Positions 27,405 to 36,948 of a stretch of DNA of 56,559 bases are shown here, one piece after another. The notes under the pieces are model-generated. The model was not told the DNA's origin, searched no databases, and saw only the letters and a program-made list of their open reading frames with translations. How positions within the stretch are numbered: the first letter of the stretch is position 1; each line of letters starts with the position of its first letter. The stretch is from an uncultured Pseudomonas sp. (GTDB lineage: Bacteria > Pseudomonadota > Gammaproteobacteria > Pseudomonadales > Pseudomonadaceae): NCBI RefSeq assembly GCF_946885955.1, contig NZ_CAMPHI010000037.1:1-56559 (forward strand), given 5' to 3'. Position numbers and translations under genes: made by a program.

Positions 27405-27436
27405 AAAAAAACGAAGCCCTTGGGCTTCGTTTTTTT
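27405..27436. terminator. Bidirectional terminator upstream of DUF2157, downstream of rhlB
   Basis: A 15-base inverted repeat with AAAAAAACGAAGCCC at 27405-27419 and its complement at 27422-27436. With runs of A and T at both ends it works in either orientation. Its position just after the rhlB stop makes it the rhlB terminator. Confidence 0.88.
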
Positions 27437-27457
27437 CGCTACGGCTTGGGCTGCGAG

Positions 27458-28909
27458 CTAGTGCTTGCGCGGTACTGGCTTGAGCAGCTCGTCCGGCGGC
27501 ATTTCGCAGGCGATCTTGCGGCCCGTCAGCGCTTCGATGGCCGGCAGGGCGTAGGCATCGTCCTCACCGGCGAAGCTGATCGAGGTGCCGCTGGTGCCGG
27601 CACGACCGGTACGGCCGATGCGGTGAACGTAGTCGTCCGGGGTTTCCGGCAGGGTGAAGTTGATCACGTGGCTGATCGCATCGACGTGAATGCCGCGGCC
27701 GGCCACGTCGGTGGCGACCAGCACGCGGATGCTGCCTTCGCGGAAGCCTTCGAGCACCTTGATCCGCTTGTGCTGCGGCACGTCGCCGGACATCTGCGCG
27801 GCGCTGATGCCGTCGCGGGTCAGGCGTTCCTCGATGCGCCGCACTTCGTCCTTGCGGTTGGCGAAGACCATCACGCGAATCCAGTCGTTCTGCGCAATCA
27901 GGTTGTACAGCAGCTTGTACTTGTCGCTGCCGGCCACCGCATAGACGTGCTGTTCGACGGTGTCGCTGGCGACGTTTTCCGGTTCGATCTCGACGATCGC
28001 AGGGTCCGTGGTCCACTGCTTGGCCAGGTTCATCACGTCTTCGGTGAAAGTCGCGGAGAACAGCAGGGTCTGGCGCTCGTTCTTCGGCGGGGTCTGGCGG
28101 ATGATCTGGCGCACCTGGGGGATAAAGCCCATGTCGAGCATGCGGTCGGCTTCATCGAGCACCATCACTTCGACCATGTCCAGATGCACTTCGCCACGCT
28201 GATTGAAGTCGAGCAAGCGGCCCGGGGTCGCGACCAGAATGTCGCAGAAGCGCGCTTCCAGGCCCTTGAGCTGTTTGTCGAAATCCATACCGCCGACGAA
28301 GCTCATCACGTTGAGCCCGGTGTATTTGGTCAGGGCCGCGGCATCCTTGGCGATCTGCACCACCAGCTCGCGGGTCGGCGCGATGATCAATGCCCGCGGC
28401 TCGCCCATATAGCGTTCTTTCGGCGGTGGGGTTTGCAGCAACTGGGTGATGATCGAAATCAGGAAGGCCGCGGTCTTGCCGGTGCCGGTCTGGGCGCGGC
28501 CGATGGCGTCCTGGCCCTTGAGGGTGAAGCCCAGGACCTGCGCCTGAATCGGCGTGCAGTAGGGAAAGCCCAGGTCGTGGATCGCATGCATCAGCTCGGG
28601 GGAGAGCTTGAAGTCATGGAAGCGCGTCTTGCCTTCGGCGGGCTCGACGACGAAGTCTTCCAGCTTCCAGGTGTTAACCGGTTTGGCTGCGCGTTCGCGC
28701 CGGGGCTTTTTGTCCTGGCCGCTGCGTGCGGGTTTCGCTTCGTCGGCGGTGGCGTCCTTGGTTTCGGTGGCTTGGCGCGGCTTGGCTGGGCGGTTTTGCG
28801 TGTCGGCACCGGCGTCGTTGTTGCGAGGCGCCGCGGCGGGGGTAGCCGGGCTGGGCTGCTGGCTCTCGGCTTTGCCGAACATCTTCTTGAGTGCTTTGAG
28901 CACGGTCAT
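27458..28909 (-). CDS. rhlB: DEAD-box ATP-dependent RNA helicase RhlB
   Basis: A 483-residue helicase. After an Ala/Pro/Lys-rich tail of about 90 residues come the Q motif ([11 protein letters not shown]), motif [28 protein letters not shown], and the C-terminal [12 protein letters not shown] and [10 protein letters not shown]. RhlB unwinds structured RNA for the degradosome. The unusual N-terminal extension is seen in pseudomonad RhlB, and neighbouring dauBAR is as in P. aeruginosa. It is monocistronic with a strong terminator. Confidence 0.88.
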   Translation of the reverse strand: MTVLKALKKMFGKAESQQPSPATPAAAPRNNDAGADTQNRPAKPRQATETKDATADEAKPARSGQDKKPRRERAAKPVNTWKLEDFVVEPAEGKTRFHDFKLSPELMHAIHDLGFPYCTPIQAQVLGFTLKGQDAIGRAQTGTGKTAAFLISIITQLLQTPPPKERYMGEPRALIIAPTRELVVQIAKDAAALTKYTGLNVMSFVGGMDFDKQLKGLEARFCDILVATPGRLLDFNQRGEVHLDMVEVMVLDEADRMLDMGFIPQVRQIIRQTPPKNERQTLLFSATFTEDVMNLAKQWTTDPAIVEIEPENVASDTVEQHVYAVAGSDKYKLLYNLIAQNDWIRVMVFANRKDEVRRIEERLTRDGISAAQMSGDVPQHKRIKVLEGFREGSIRVLVATDVAGRGIHVDAISHVINFTLPETPDDYVHRIGRTGRAGTSGTSISFAGEDDAYALPAIEALTGRKIACEMPPDELLKPVPRKH

Positions 28910-29006
28910 CTCGTCAATTGGCTAAGGAATGAACGGCCGCCAGTGTAATGCAAGAAGTCGGCGCGGCGAAGCGCCATGCCGCAGCATACTGATCGGCCCG
29001 TGGCAA

Positions 29007-30170
29007 TCACTTCTGCGGCAGGCTGGCGAGCAGCAGGCGCTGGACGTTGCCGCCCATGATCGCGGCGATTTCGTCGCGGCTGAACCCCGCGCCGAGCAGG
29101 CCCTCGGTCAGCTGCGGCAGGCCGGTGACATCGAAAGGGGCATGCACAGTGCCGTTGAAATCCGAACCCAGGGCCACGTGCTGCACGCCGACGGTATCGG
29201 CGGTGTAGCGGATCGCCTTGACGATGGCGGCCACCGAGGTGGCGCAAACCGCGGTGTCCCAATAGCCGATACCGATCACTCCGCCGGTGGCGGCAATCGC
29301 CCGTAGATGTTTGTCGCTGAGGTTGCGCGTACCGGGGCAGGTGCCTTCCACGCCGGTATGGGATACCAGGATGGGCCGCGTGGCCATGGCCAGCACGTCA
29401 TCGATCAGTGGGCGTGAGGCATGCGCCAGGTCGACCAGCATGGATTTCGCTTCGAGACGTTCGATTACCTGGCGTCCGAATGGCGTCAACCCGCCTTTGT
29501 TCAGGCCGTGCGCCGAGCCGCCGACCTCGTTGTCGAAGAAATGCGTCAGGCCGGCGATGCGAAAGCCTGCGTCGTACAATCGGTCGATATTCTCCAGGCG
29601 GCCCTCAAGTGGATGCAGGCCTTCGGTCGCGAGTATCGCGGCGACCCGGTTGGAGTCCTGCCGCCAGGCGTCAATAAAGGTGCCCAGGTCGCTGCGGCTG
29701 CGGATGATCGCGAGGCGGCCCTGGCTGTTCGCGCTGGCCTGTTCGAGCTTATGCGCCTGATACAGCGCGCGTTGCAGCAGGCTGGTCCAGGTTTCTCGCG
29801 GCCAGCGCTGGGCCATTGCCAGCAGGGTGATGTTGTCGGTTTCGTCGCTGTTGCGCTCGTAGTTGAGGCCGCGCGGGGATTTCGTCACGGTGGAGAAGAC
29901 CTGAAGCGCGACGTGGCCTTCAAGCAGGCGTGGTAGATCAGAGTGGCCGAAGTCGTAGCGCTTGAGCAGGTCGCGCTCCCAGAGCAGGGCGTCGTTGTGC
30001 AGGTCGGCGATGAACAATTGTCGGTGCAACTGTTCCGCGGGCTCGCTGGCCGGGTAGGGGGCCGGGCTCTCGACGCTGTTCATCCTGCGATCGAGCAGGG
30101 TGGGCAGGGTGAAGAATATGCCGAGGCCGAGCGGTACGAGAATCAGCAGGGTGATCAGGAGTTTGCGCAT
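29007..30170 (-). CDS. Membrane-anchored dipeptidase, peptidase M19 (renal dipeptidase family)
   Basis: The 387-residue enzyme has an uncleaved or long signal helix at residues 3-25, then the M19 zinc site: LHNDALLW (His and Asp), ILATEGLHPL (bridging Glu), LVDLAHAS and ILVSHTGV (His ligands), and GSDFNG (catalytic Asp). M19 enzymes hydrolyse dipeptides, including D-amino-acid-containing ones, at the periplasmic side. Length is normal for the family. No operon partner is obvious. Confidence 0.88.
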   Translation of the reverse strand: MRKLLITLLILVPLGLGIFFTLPTLLDRRMNSVESPAPYPASEPAEQLHRQLFIADLHNDALLWERDLLKRYDFGHSDLPRLLEGHVALQVFSTVTKSPRGLNYERNSDETDNITLLAMAQRWPRETWTSLLQRALYQAHKLEQASANSQGRLAIIRSRSDLGTFIDAWRQDSNRVAAILATEGLHPLEGRLENIDRLYDAGFRIAGLTHFFDNEVGGSAHGLNKGGLTPFGRQVIERLEAKSMLVDLAHASRPLIDDVLAMATRPILVSHTGVEGTCPGTRNLSDKHLRAIAATGGVIGIGYWDTAVCATSVAAIVKAIRYTADTVGVQHVALGSDFNGTVHAPFDVTGLPQLTEGLLGAGFSRDEIAAIMGGNVQRLLLASLPQK

Positions 30171-30305
30171 GGGGCCGTCCGGGCGTGTTTTAGCCGAACG
30201 CCAACTGTAGCAGGCTTGATGTCATTGAAAGGGCACGGGCAAACCTATTGTCGCGGTGCTGCACAATTGAGGGGCATGGCATATGTTCGGCGCTTCGATG
30301 GCTCG

Positions 30306-31244
30306 CTAGCCGCAGAGGCAATTGCGTCCCTGTTGCTTGGCCTGGTACAGCGCGCTGTCGGCGCGGGCAATCAGGCTCTGCAGGCTGTCTTTGGGGCGCA
30401 TCTGCGCCAGCCCGATGGATACCGTAACCCCTGGCAGGGCGCCGACCGGGGCATAAAAAGAGTCGACATCCTGCAGGCTCTGGCGAAGGCGGTTGCCAAT
30501 TTTGCGGCCGTCCTCGGCACTCATTTCCGGGAGCAAAATCACGAATTCTTCGCCGCCGAAACGGGTCAGGCTGTCCTTGGGACGCAACTGGTTGCGCAGG
30601 GTGTGGGCGACCAGACACAGGGCATAGTCGCCAGCGAGGTGGCCGTGCTGGTCGTTATAGGCTTTGAAGTGATCGACATCCAGCATCAGCAGGCACAGCG
30701 GCTGTTGGTTGAATGCGCAGCGGGTGCTTTCGCGCTCGAACACATGCTCCAGCCAGCGGCGGTTGAACGAGCCGGTGAGCGGATCGATATTGGCGTTCTG
30801 CTCGCTATTGATGATCAGCTGGTTACCCTGACGCACCCGATCGCACAGCAGGCCGAGCAGGTTCTGCATCATTTGCGGAGATTGCTGGAACAGGCTGATC
30901 AGCGATTCTCGATGCAGGCGCAGGACGGTGCTCGCCTCGGTGGCCACTACATAAGCAGAAGGGTGCTGGTTGTCGAGGAAGCTGATTTCCCCCGTGCAGT
31001 CGCCGATCTGCAGGGTGCTGACCGAGGTGCTGTCCAGCGAGCCGAGGTAGACCTTCAGTTGGCCTTTTAGCAGCAGGTAGAGATGCTGATTGCGGTTGAA
31101 TGGCGACAGGAGGATTTCGCCTTCGTCCAAATCGCACGCGCGGAATTCTTTCAGCAACCGGTTGATGCTGCTGGCGGCGACGTTCTCGAACAGTCGCAAT
31201 TGACGAACAAGCTGCAGGTCCACCTGCCAATGAGCAGCTTTCAT
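30306..31244 (-). CDS. Diguanylate cyclase with cyclic-nucleotide-binding domain
   Basis: About 312 residues. The N-terminal part is a cNMP-binding (Crp-like) domain at residues 10-120 (GEILLSPFNRNQHLYLLLKG, IGDCTGEISFLDNQHPSAYV), a short linker, then GGDEF at about 155-310 with GGEEF and RPKD five residues upstream as the I-site. It is cytoplasmic, with no membrane segment. Cyclic AMP or another ligand could therefore control c-di-GMP synthesis. The ATG at 31244 has no ribosome site of its own but overlaps the stop of a 14-codon leader (31241-31285). A TTG at 31268 is in frame as an alternative, also without a ribosome site. Confidence 0.85.
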   Translation of the reverse strand: MKAAHWQVDLQLVRQLRLFENVAASSINRLLKEFRACDLDEGEILLSPFNRNQHLYLLLKGQLKVYLGSLDSTSVSTLQIGDCTGEISFLDNQHPSAYVVATEASTVLRLHRESLISLFQQSPQMMQNLLGLLCDRVRQGNQLIINSEQNANIDPLTGSFNRRWLEHVFERESTRCAFNQQPLCLLMLDVDHFKAYNDQHGHLAGDYALCLVAHTLRNQLRPKDSLTRFGGEEFVILLPEMSAEDGRKIGNRLRQSLQDVDSFYAPVGALPGVTVSIGLAQMRPKDSLQSLIARADSALYQAKQQGRNCLCG

Positions 31245-31285
31245 TTTATTGGCGAGCAACACAGACAATGCAAAACGGCTAGCAT
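31241..31285 (-). CDS. Fourteen-codon leader peptide coupled to the diguanylate cyclase
   Basis: An ATG with a strong AAGGAGAG seven bases upstream opens a frame reading MLAVLHCLCCSPIK, and its TGA overlaps the cyclase ATG as ATGA. The main gene has no ribosome site of its own, so initiation there probably depends on ribosomes finishing this leader. Three cysteines in 14 residues might link it to cysteine supply, but this is speculation. Confidence 0.5.
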   Translation of the reverse strand: MLAVLHCLCCSPIK

Positions 31286-31494
31286 CGCAAACTCTCCTTG
31301 TCCCATGAAGCTGTTTCAGCGCCGAACAGTAGCCCTGTGCTCGGGCACTGACAATCCTGGCAAAATAGCCGTCCGACCAGTGGTAGGCCTTTTTCTGAAT
31401 GGCCGGTCACAAAAATTCAATTCGGTCATAACCCTGGCTTTTCTTCCTCTATGAGTGGGCTACGGCAGTCGTTGCTGCCGTGCCGCAGCGATAG

Positions 31495-32154
<660 letters not shown>

Positions 32155-32628
32155 TTATGGCTCCGGTGTGGTGCGTGCGCGCCGATCCAGGGCGCTTGCT
32201 TTTCCACTTGAGGGTGGATAACTGAAGAAGATGTCGCAAGGGTGAAAGTTTGCCTATTGACCTGTTTGTATGGGGCTGAAAAACGCCGACTGGTACGACC
32301 CTTGCTAGTATTCTGCCAGCTGATGATGTCGCCCGTTTACGGTAACACTGCCGCATACTTGGGCGCGCAACAGACAGGAAATCTGTAACTGATTTCCGGC
32401 AGGTTCGCCGAGCAGGATCCAATCGCTGGGCGACTGATGATCCGTCTCTAAGTCCACCAAACCATGGGCGGGTGCAAACTTGTGGCCGATAACGCTATCG
32501 GCAACTAGACTCACGATAAGATCGGATCCGCCTAATTGTTTGCGTTCTGCCTGCGCAATCGACGCGTCCCAAAAGGACGAGGTGGTAAGGTCGAGACTCC
32601 AACACAAAAAAAGACACTGGAGGTTTTA
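32155..32628. other. Regulatory region upstream of aapJ
   Basis: A 474-base region between divergent genes. It holds a sigma-54 promoter at 32291-32306. The leader that follows is about 310 bases and contains a seven-base inverted repeat with four-base loop at 32485-32502 (GCCGATA and complement). A half-site resembling NtrC binding (GGTGTGGTGC) occurs near 32171, but its partner is unclear. GGAGG at 32619-32623 is the aapJ ribosome site. Confidence 0.5.
32291..32306 (+). promoter_or_regulatory. Sigma-54 promoter for aapJQMP
   Basis: TGGTACGACCCTTGCT fits the RpoN consensus TGGYRYRN4TTGCW at every defined position, with the GG and GC dinucleotides ten bases apart. Transcription would start near 32317. 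Nitrogen control of general amino-acid uptake is a known sigma-54 function in pseudomonads. Confidence 0.72.
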
Positions 32629-33657
32629 ATGAAGATGGTGAAATCCACCCTGGCTGTGCTGACTACAGCTGCTGTTCTCGGTGTTAGTGGCTTCGCGCAC
32701 GCGGGTGCCACTCTGGATGCGGTGCAAAAGAAGGGTTTCGTTCAGTGCGGTATCAGCGATGGTCTGCCTGGCTTCTCCTATGCCGATGAAAAAGGCAACT
32801 ATCTGGGTCTCGACGTTGACGTATGTCGTGCTGTGGCAGCCGCGCTTTTCGGCGACGCCAACAAGGTCAAATTCAGCCCGCTGACCGCTAAAGAGCGTTT
32901 CACCGCACTGCAATCCGGTGAAGTGGACATTCTTTCGCGCAACACCACCTGGACCAGCTCCCGCGATGCCGGCCTGGGTCTGAACTTTGCCGGCATCAAC
33001 TACTACGACGGTCAAGGCTTCCTGGTAAACAAGAACCTCGGCGTTTCCAGTGCCAAGGAACTTGACGGCGCCACCGTCTGTATCCAGGCGGGTACCACCA
33101 CTGAACTGAACCTCTCCGACTACTTCCGTGCCAATGGCCTGAAGTACACCCCCATCACTTACGATACCTCCGACGAAAGCGCCAAATCGATCGAAGCCGG
33201 TCGTTGCGACGTGCTGACCTCCGACCAGTCGCAGCTTTATGCACAGCGCATCAAGCTGGCTACCCCGGAACAGTTCGTGGTGCTGCCTGAAGTGATCTCG
33301 AAAGAGCCTCTGGGCCCGGTCGTGCGTCAGGGCGACGACGAGTGGTTCAACATCGTTCGTTGGTCGCTGTTCGCCATGCTCAACGCCGAAGAACTGGCCA
33401 TCACCTCGAAGAACGTCGAGGAAATGGTCAAGACCACCAAGAACCCGGACGTCGCGCGTCTGCTCGGCGTCGAGGGTGAATTCGGCAAGGATCTGAAATT
33501 GCCGAAGGACTGGGCGGTGCAGATCGTCAAGCAAGTGGGTAACTACGGCGAGAGCTTCGAACGCAACGTCGGTGCTGGCAGCGAGCTGAAGATCGAACGT
33601 GGTCTGAACGCCCTGTGGAACAAAGGTGGTCTGCAATACGCACCGCCAGTGCGTTGA
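32629..33657 (+). CDS. aapJ: General L-amino acid ABC transporter, periplasmic binding protein AapJ
   Basis: A 342-residue binding protein with signal peptide (MKMVKSTLAVLTTAAVLGVS, cleavage near AHA-GA) and the AapJ pattern: GFVQCGISDGLPGFSYADEK, GLDVDVCRAVAAALFGD, LTAKERFTALQSGEVDILSR, and GRCDVLTSDQSQLYA. AapJ binds many L-amino acids for the AapQMP permease. The ATG at 32629 follows GGAGG. It is separated from aapQ by two hairpins, consistent with the binding protein being made in excess. Confidence 0.94.
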   Translation: MKMVKSTLAVLTTAAVLGVSGFAHAGATLDAVQKKGFVQCGISDGLPGFSYADEKGNYLGLDVDVCRAVAAALFGDANKVKFSPLTAKERFTALQSGEVDILSRNTTWTSSRDAGLGLNFAGINYYDGQGFLVNKNLGVSSAKELDGATVCIQAGTTTELNLSDYFRANGLKYTPITYDTSDESAKSIEAGRCDVLTSDQSQLYAQRIKLATPEQFVVLPEVISKEPLGPVVRQGDDEWFNIVRWSLFAMLNAEELAITSKNVEEMVKTTKNPDVARLLGVEGEFGKDLKLPKDWAVQIVKQVGNYGESFERNVGAGSELKIERGLNALWNKGGLQYAPPVR

Positions 33658-33664
33658 CTGTCTT

Positions 33665-33735
33665 GCGGGTATCGCACATGCGATACCCGCATTGTTCTGA
33701 TTACATGAGCCCTATGCCCGCCGATGCGGGCATAG
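33665..33735 (+). promoter_or_regulatory. Tandem hairpins between aapJ and aapQ
   Basis: The first hairpin is a 12-base inverted repeat GCGGGTATCGCA (33665-33676) with its complement at 33679-33690. The second is CTATGCCCGC (33712-33721) with its complement at 33726-33735 around a CGAT loop. The second arm runs into the aapQ ribosome site AGGAG (33734-33738). Neither has a T-run, so they more likely stabilise aapJ mRNA and damp aapQ translation than terminate. Confidence 0.6.
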
Positions 33736-33742
33736 GAGTTCT

Positions 33743-34939
33743 ATGAGGGCTCCTATGCAAACTACTGCAAATGCCCCACGCCCGGGTGGTTCGATCTGGA
33801 CCGATCCGAAAGCGCGTGCGTGGCTATTCCAGATTCTTGCCATCATCGCCATTGTGGCGCTCGGCTGGTTTCTGTTCGACAACACCCAGACCAACCTAGA
33901 AAAGCGCGGGATTACTTCCGGGTTTTCCTTCCTTAACAACAGTGCCGGCTTCGGCATTGCGCAACACCTGATCGATTACGACGAAAGCAACACATACGGG
34001 CGGGTGTTCGTAGTCGGTTTGCTCAATACCTTGCTGGTGTCGGTAATCGGCATCGTCATGGCAACTTTGCTGGGTTTTCTGCTAGGGGTCGCGCGGTTGT
34101 CGCCCAACTGGCTGCTCAGCAAGCTGGCTACTGTCTATATCGAGACTTTCCGTAATATCCCTGCGCTGTTGCAAATCTTCTTCTGGTACTTCGCAGTAAT
34201 GCTGGCGCTACCCGGACCACGGGACAGCATGGGCATGGGCGGTGTCTTTTTCCTCAACAGCCGTGGCTTCTATCTACCTGCACCTAGCCCCTCCGATAAC
34301 TTTGCGCCGTTCGCCGCCGCACTGGTTATCGCGATCATCGGTGTCGTGCTGTTGGCCCGCTGGTCGAAGGCGCGTTTCGAAGCCACCGGCAAATTGTTCC
34401 CGGTTTCCCTCGGCGCCGTGCCGTTGCTGGTGATCCTGCCGGGTTTGGCGATATTGCTGTCCGGCAATCCGCTGCAGTGGAGCATGCCCGAGCTGAGCGG
34501 TTTCAACTTCCGCGGCGGCTGGGTGTTGATCCCCGAGCTGATGGCCCTGACCCTGGCGTTGACCATCTACACCGCAGCCTTTATCGCCGAGAACGTGCGT
34601 TCCGGGATTATGGCGGTCAACCACGGTCAGACCGAGGCGGCGCGCTCCCTGGGGCTGCCGGCCGGTAAAACCCTGCGTCTGGTGATTATCCCCCAGGCCA
34701 TGCGAGTGATCATTCCGCCGCTGACCAGCCAATACCTCAACCTGGCGAAAAACTCCTCGCTGGCGGCCGGTATCGGTTATCCCGATATGGTCTCGCTATT
34801 CGCCGGCACCGTGCTGAACCAGACGGGGCAAGCGATCGAGGTGATTGCCATCACCATGAGCGTGTATCTGGCTATCAGTATCAGCATCTCCATGCTGATG
34901 AACTGGTACAACAAGCGCATTGCGCTGATCGAGCGGTAA
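33743..34939 (+). CDS. aapQ: Amino acid ABC transporter permease AapQ
   Basis: A 398-residue inner-membrane permease. The HisM-type membrane domain is near the N-terminus (GRVFVVGLLNTLLVSVIGIV) and the coupling EAA loop lies in EAARSLGLPAGKTLRLVIIPQA, which contacts the ATPase AapP. The long insertion between transmembrane helices is typical of AapQ. The ATG at 33743 uses AGGAG, partly covered by the upstream hairpin; a second in-frame ATG lies at 33755. It pairs with AapM. Confidence 0.93.
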   Translation: MRAPMQTTANAPRPGGSIWTDPKARAWLFQILAIIAIVALGWFLFDNTQTNLEKRGITSGFSFLNNSAGFGIAQHLIDYDESNTYGRVFVVGLLNTLLVSVIGIVMATLLGFLLGVARLSPNWLLSKLATVYIETFRNIPALLQIFFWYFAVMLALPGPRDSMGMGGVFFLNSRGFYLPAPSPSDNFAPFAAALVIAIIGVVLLARWSKARFEATGKLFPVSLGAVPLLVILPGLAILLSGNPLQWSMPELSGFNFRGGWVLIPELMALTLALTIYTAAFIAENVRSGIMAVNHGQTEAARSLGLPAGKTLRLVIIPQAMRVIIPPLTSQYLNLAKNSSLAAGIGYPDMVSLFAGTVLNQTGQAIEVIAITMSVYLAISISISMLMNWYNKRIALIER

Positions 34940-34948
34940 GGAGCAGCC

Positions 34949-36046
34949 ATGCAAACCCATACGTTCAAACCTGATTTACCGCCACCGGCGCTGAGTGTCG
35001 GCGTGCTCGGTTGGCTGCGCTCCAACCTGTTCTCCAGCTGGTTCAACACCTTGCTGACGCTGTTCGCCGCCTATCTGGTCTGGCTGATCGTGCCGCCGCT
35101 GATCCAGTGGGCGTTTATCGATGCCGACTGGACCGGCACCACCCGCGCCGATTGCACCACTGGCGGCGCTTGCTGGGTATTCGTGCAGCAGCGTATCGGC
35201 CAGTTCATGTACGGCTTCTACCCGAGTGAACTGCGCTGGCGCGTCGACCTGACCCTCTGGCTGGCGATCATCGGCGCTGCGCCGCTGTTCATTCCGGCAG
35301 TGACGCGTAAAGCGGTCTACGGCTTCAGCTTCCTGGTGGTGTATCCGTTGGTCGCTTACTGGCTGCTGAACGGCGGCTTTTTCGGCCTGGAGAAGGTCGC
35401 TACCAGCCAGTGGGGCGGCTTGATGCTGACCCTGGTGATCGCCTCCGTCGGTATCGTCGGTGCGCTGCCACTGGGGATAGTGCTGGCGCTCGGACGACGC
35501 TCGGACATGCCGGCGATCCGCGTGATCTGCGTGACCTTCATCGAGTTCTGGCGCGGCGTTCCGCTGATCACCGTGTTGTTCATGTCCTCGGTCATGTTGC
35601 CGCTATTCCTGCCGGAAGGCCTGAGCTTCGACAAGCTGATGCGTGCACTGATCGGCGTGATCCTGTTCCAGTCGGCCTATATCGCCGAAGTGGTGCGTGG
35701 CGGTATGCAGGCCATTCCCAAGGGGCAATATGAAGCAGCGGCCGCGATGGGGCTGGGTTACTGGCGGATGATGGGCCTGGTGATTTTGCCGCAGGCGCTG
35801 AAGCTGGTTATCCCCGGCATCGTCAATACCTTCATCGCGTTGTTCAAGGACACCAGCCTGGTGATCATCATCGGCCTGTTCGACCTGCTCAACAGTATCA
35901 AGCAAGCGACCACCGACCCGGCCTGGCTGGGCATGGCCACTGAAGGCTATGTGTTCGCGGCGCTGATTTTCTGGATTTTCTGTTTTGGTATGTCCCGCTA
36001 CTCCATGCATTTGGAGCGCAAGCTGGACACCGGCCATAAGCGTTAG
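34949..36046 (+). CDS. aapM: Amino acid ABC transporter permease AapM
   Basis: A 365-residue second permease subunit. The N-terminal helix ([20 protein letters not shown]), a periplasmic loop with CTTGGACW, and a permease domain with [20 protein letters not shown] (EAA loop) followed by [16 protein letters not shown] (as FKDTSLV) are characteristic. It starts nine bases after aapQ with AAGGAG and precedes aapP by eleven bases. Confidence 0.93.
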   Translation: MQTHTFKPDLPPPALSVGVLGWLRSNLFSSWFNTLLTLFAAYLVWLIVPPLIQWAFIDADWTGTTRADCTTGGACWVFVQQRIGQFMYGFYPSELRWRVDLTLWLAIIGAAPLFIPAVTRKAVYGFSFLVVYPLVAYWLLNGGFFGLEKVATSQWGGLMLTLVIASVGIVGALPLGIVLALGRRSDMPAIRVICVTFIEFWRGVPLITVLFMSSVMLPLFLPEGLSFDKLMRALIGVILFQSAYIAEVVRGGMQAIPKGQYEAAAAMGLGYWRMMGLVILPQALKLVIPGIVNTFIALFKDTSLVIIIGLFDLLNSIKQATTDPAWLGMATEGYVFAALIFWIFCFGMSRYSMHLERKLDTGHKR

Positions 36047-36057
36047 GAGCCTTTTCA

Positions 36058-36819
36058 ATGTCTGAAGCAAACAAACAAACCAGCGCTGAGCCGATGATCC
36101 TGATGCAGGGCGTGAACAAATGGTACGGGCAGTTCCACGTACTGAAGGACATCAACCTGAGCGTGCAGGCGGGCGAACGTATCGTCCTGTGCGGCCCGTC
36201 CGGCTCCGGCAAGTCCACCTCGATCCGCTGCCTGAACCGCCTGGAAGAACACCAGCAGGGCCGTATCGTGGTCGATGGCACCGAGTTGACCCACGACCTC
36301 AAGCACATCGAAGCGGTGCGTCGCGAAGTCGGCATGGTGTTCCAGCACTTCAACCTGTTCCCGCACCTGAGCGTGTTGCAGAACTGCACCCTGGCGCCGA
36401 TGTGGGTGCGCAAGATGCCCAAGCGTCAGGCCGAAGAAATCGCCATGCACTTTCTTGAGCGCGTGCGTATTCCCGAGCAGGCGCACAAGTACCCGGGTCA
36501 GCTCTCCGGCGGCCAGCAGCAGCGCGTGGCGATCGCCCGTGCACTGTGCATGAAGCCGAAGATTATGCTGTTCGATGAGCCGACCTCGGCGCTCGACCCG
36601 GAGATGGTCAAGGAAGTACTGGACACCATGGTCAGCCTCGCCGAAGACGGCATGACCATGCTCTGCGTAACCCACGAAATGGGCTTTGCCCGCACCGTGG
36701 CGAACCGCGTGCTGTTCCTCGACAAGGGCGAAATCGTCGAAGAAGCCGATCCTGAAACTTTCTTCACCAACCCGCAGAACGAGCGCACCAAGCTGTTCCT
36801 CAGTCAGATCCTGCACTGA
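36058..36819 (+). CDS. aapP: Amino acid ABC transporter ATPase AapP
   Basis: A 253-residue ATPase of the polar amino-acid family: Walker [12 protein letters not shown]-loop [14 protein letters not shown] signature [15 protein letters not shown], Walker [15 protein letters not shown], and the H-loop Asp-Glu context VTHEMGFA. It powers AapQM in the cytoplasm. A terminator follows directly, ending the aapJQMP operon. Confidence 0.95.
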   Translation: MSEANKQTSAEPMILMQGVNKWYGQFHVLKDINLSVQAGERIVLCGPSGSGKSTSIRCLNRLEEHQQGRIVVDGTELTHDLKHIEAVRREVGMVFQHFNLFPHLSVLQNCTLAPMWVRKMPKRQAEEIAMHFLERVRIPEQAHKYPGQLSGGQQQRVAIARALCMKPKIMLFDEPTSALDPEMVKEVLDTMVSLAEDGMTMLCVTHEMGFARTVANRVLFLDKGEIVEEADPETFFTNPQNERTKLFLSQILH

Positions 36820-36838
36820 TAGCTAGCCGCAATGAGAG

Positions 36839-36864
36839 AGGGAGCCTTAGGGCTCCCTTTTTTA
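36839..36864 (+). terminator. Rho-independent terminator of aapJQMP
   Basis: AGGGAGCC at 36839-36846 pairs with GGCTCCCT at 36851-36858 around a TTAG loop and is followed by a run of T. Confidence 0.9.
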
Positions 36865-36948
36865 TGGTTCTTCGCGGGCGGAATGGGGAAATGCCGATTG
36901 ATGCTGGACTGGCAAGCCCAAGTTCCCCGCAGAAAATGCGAAGAGCTT

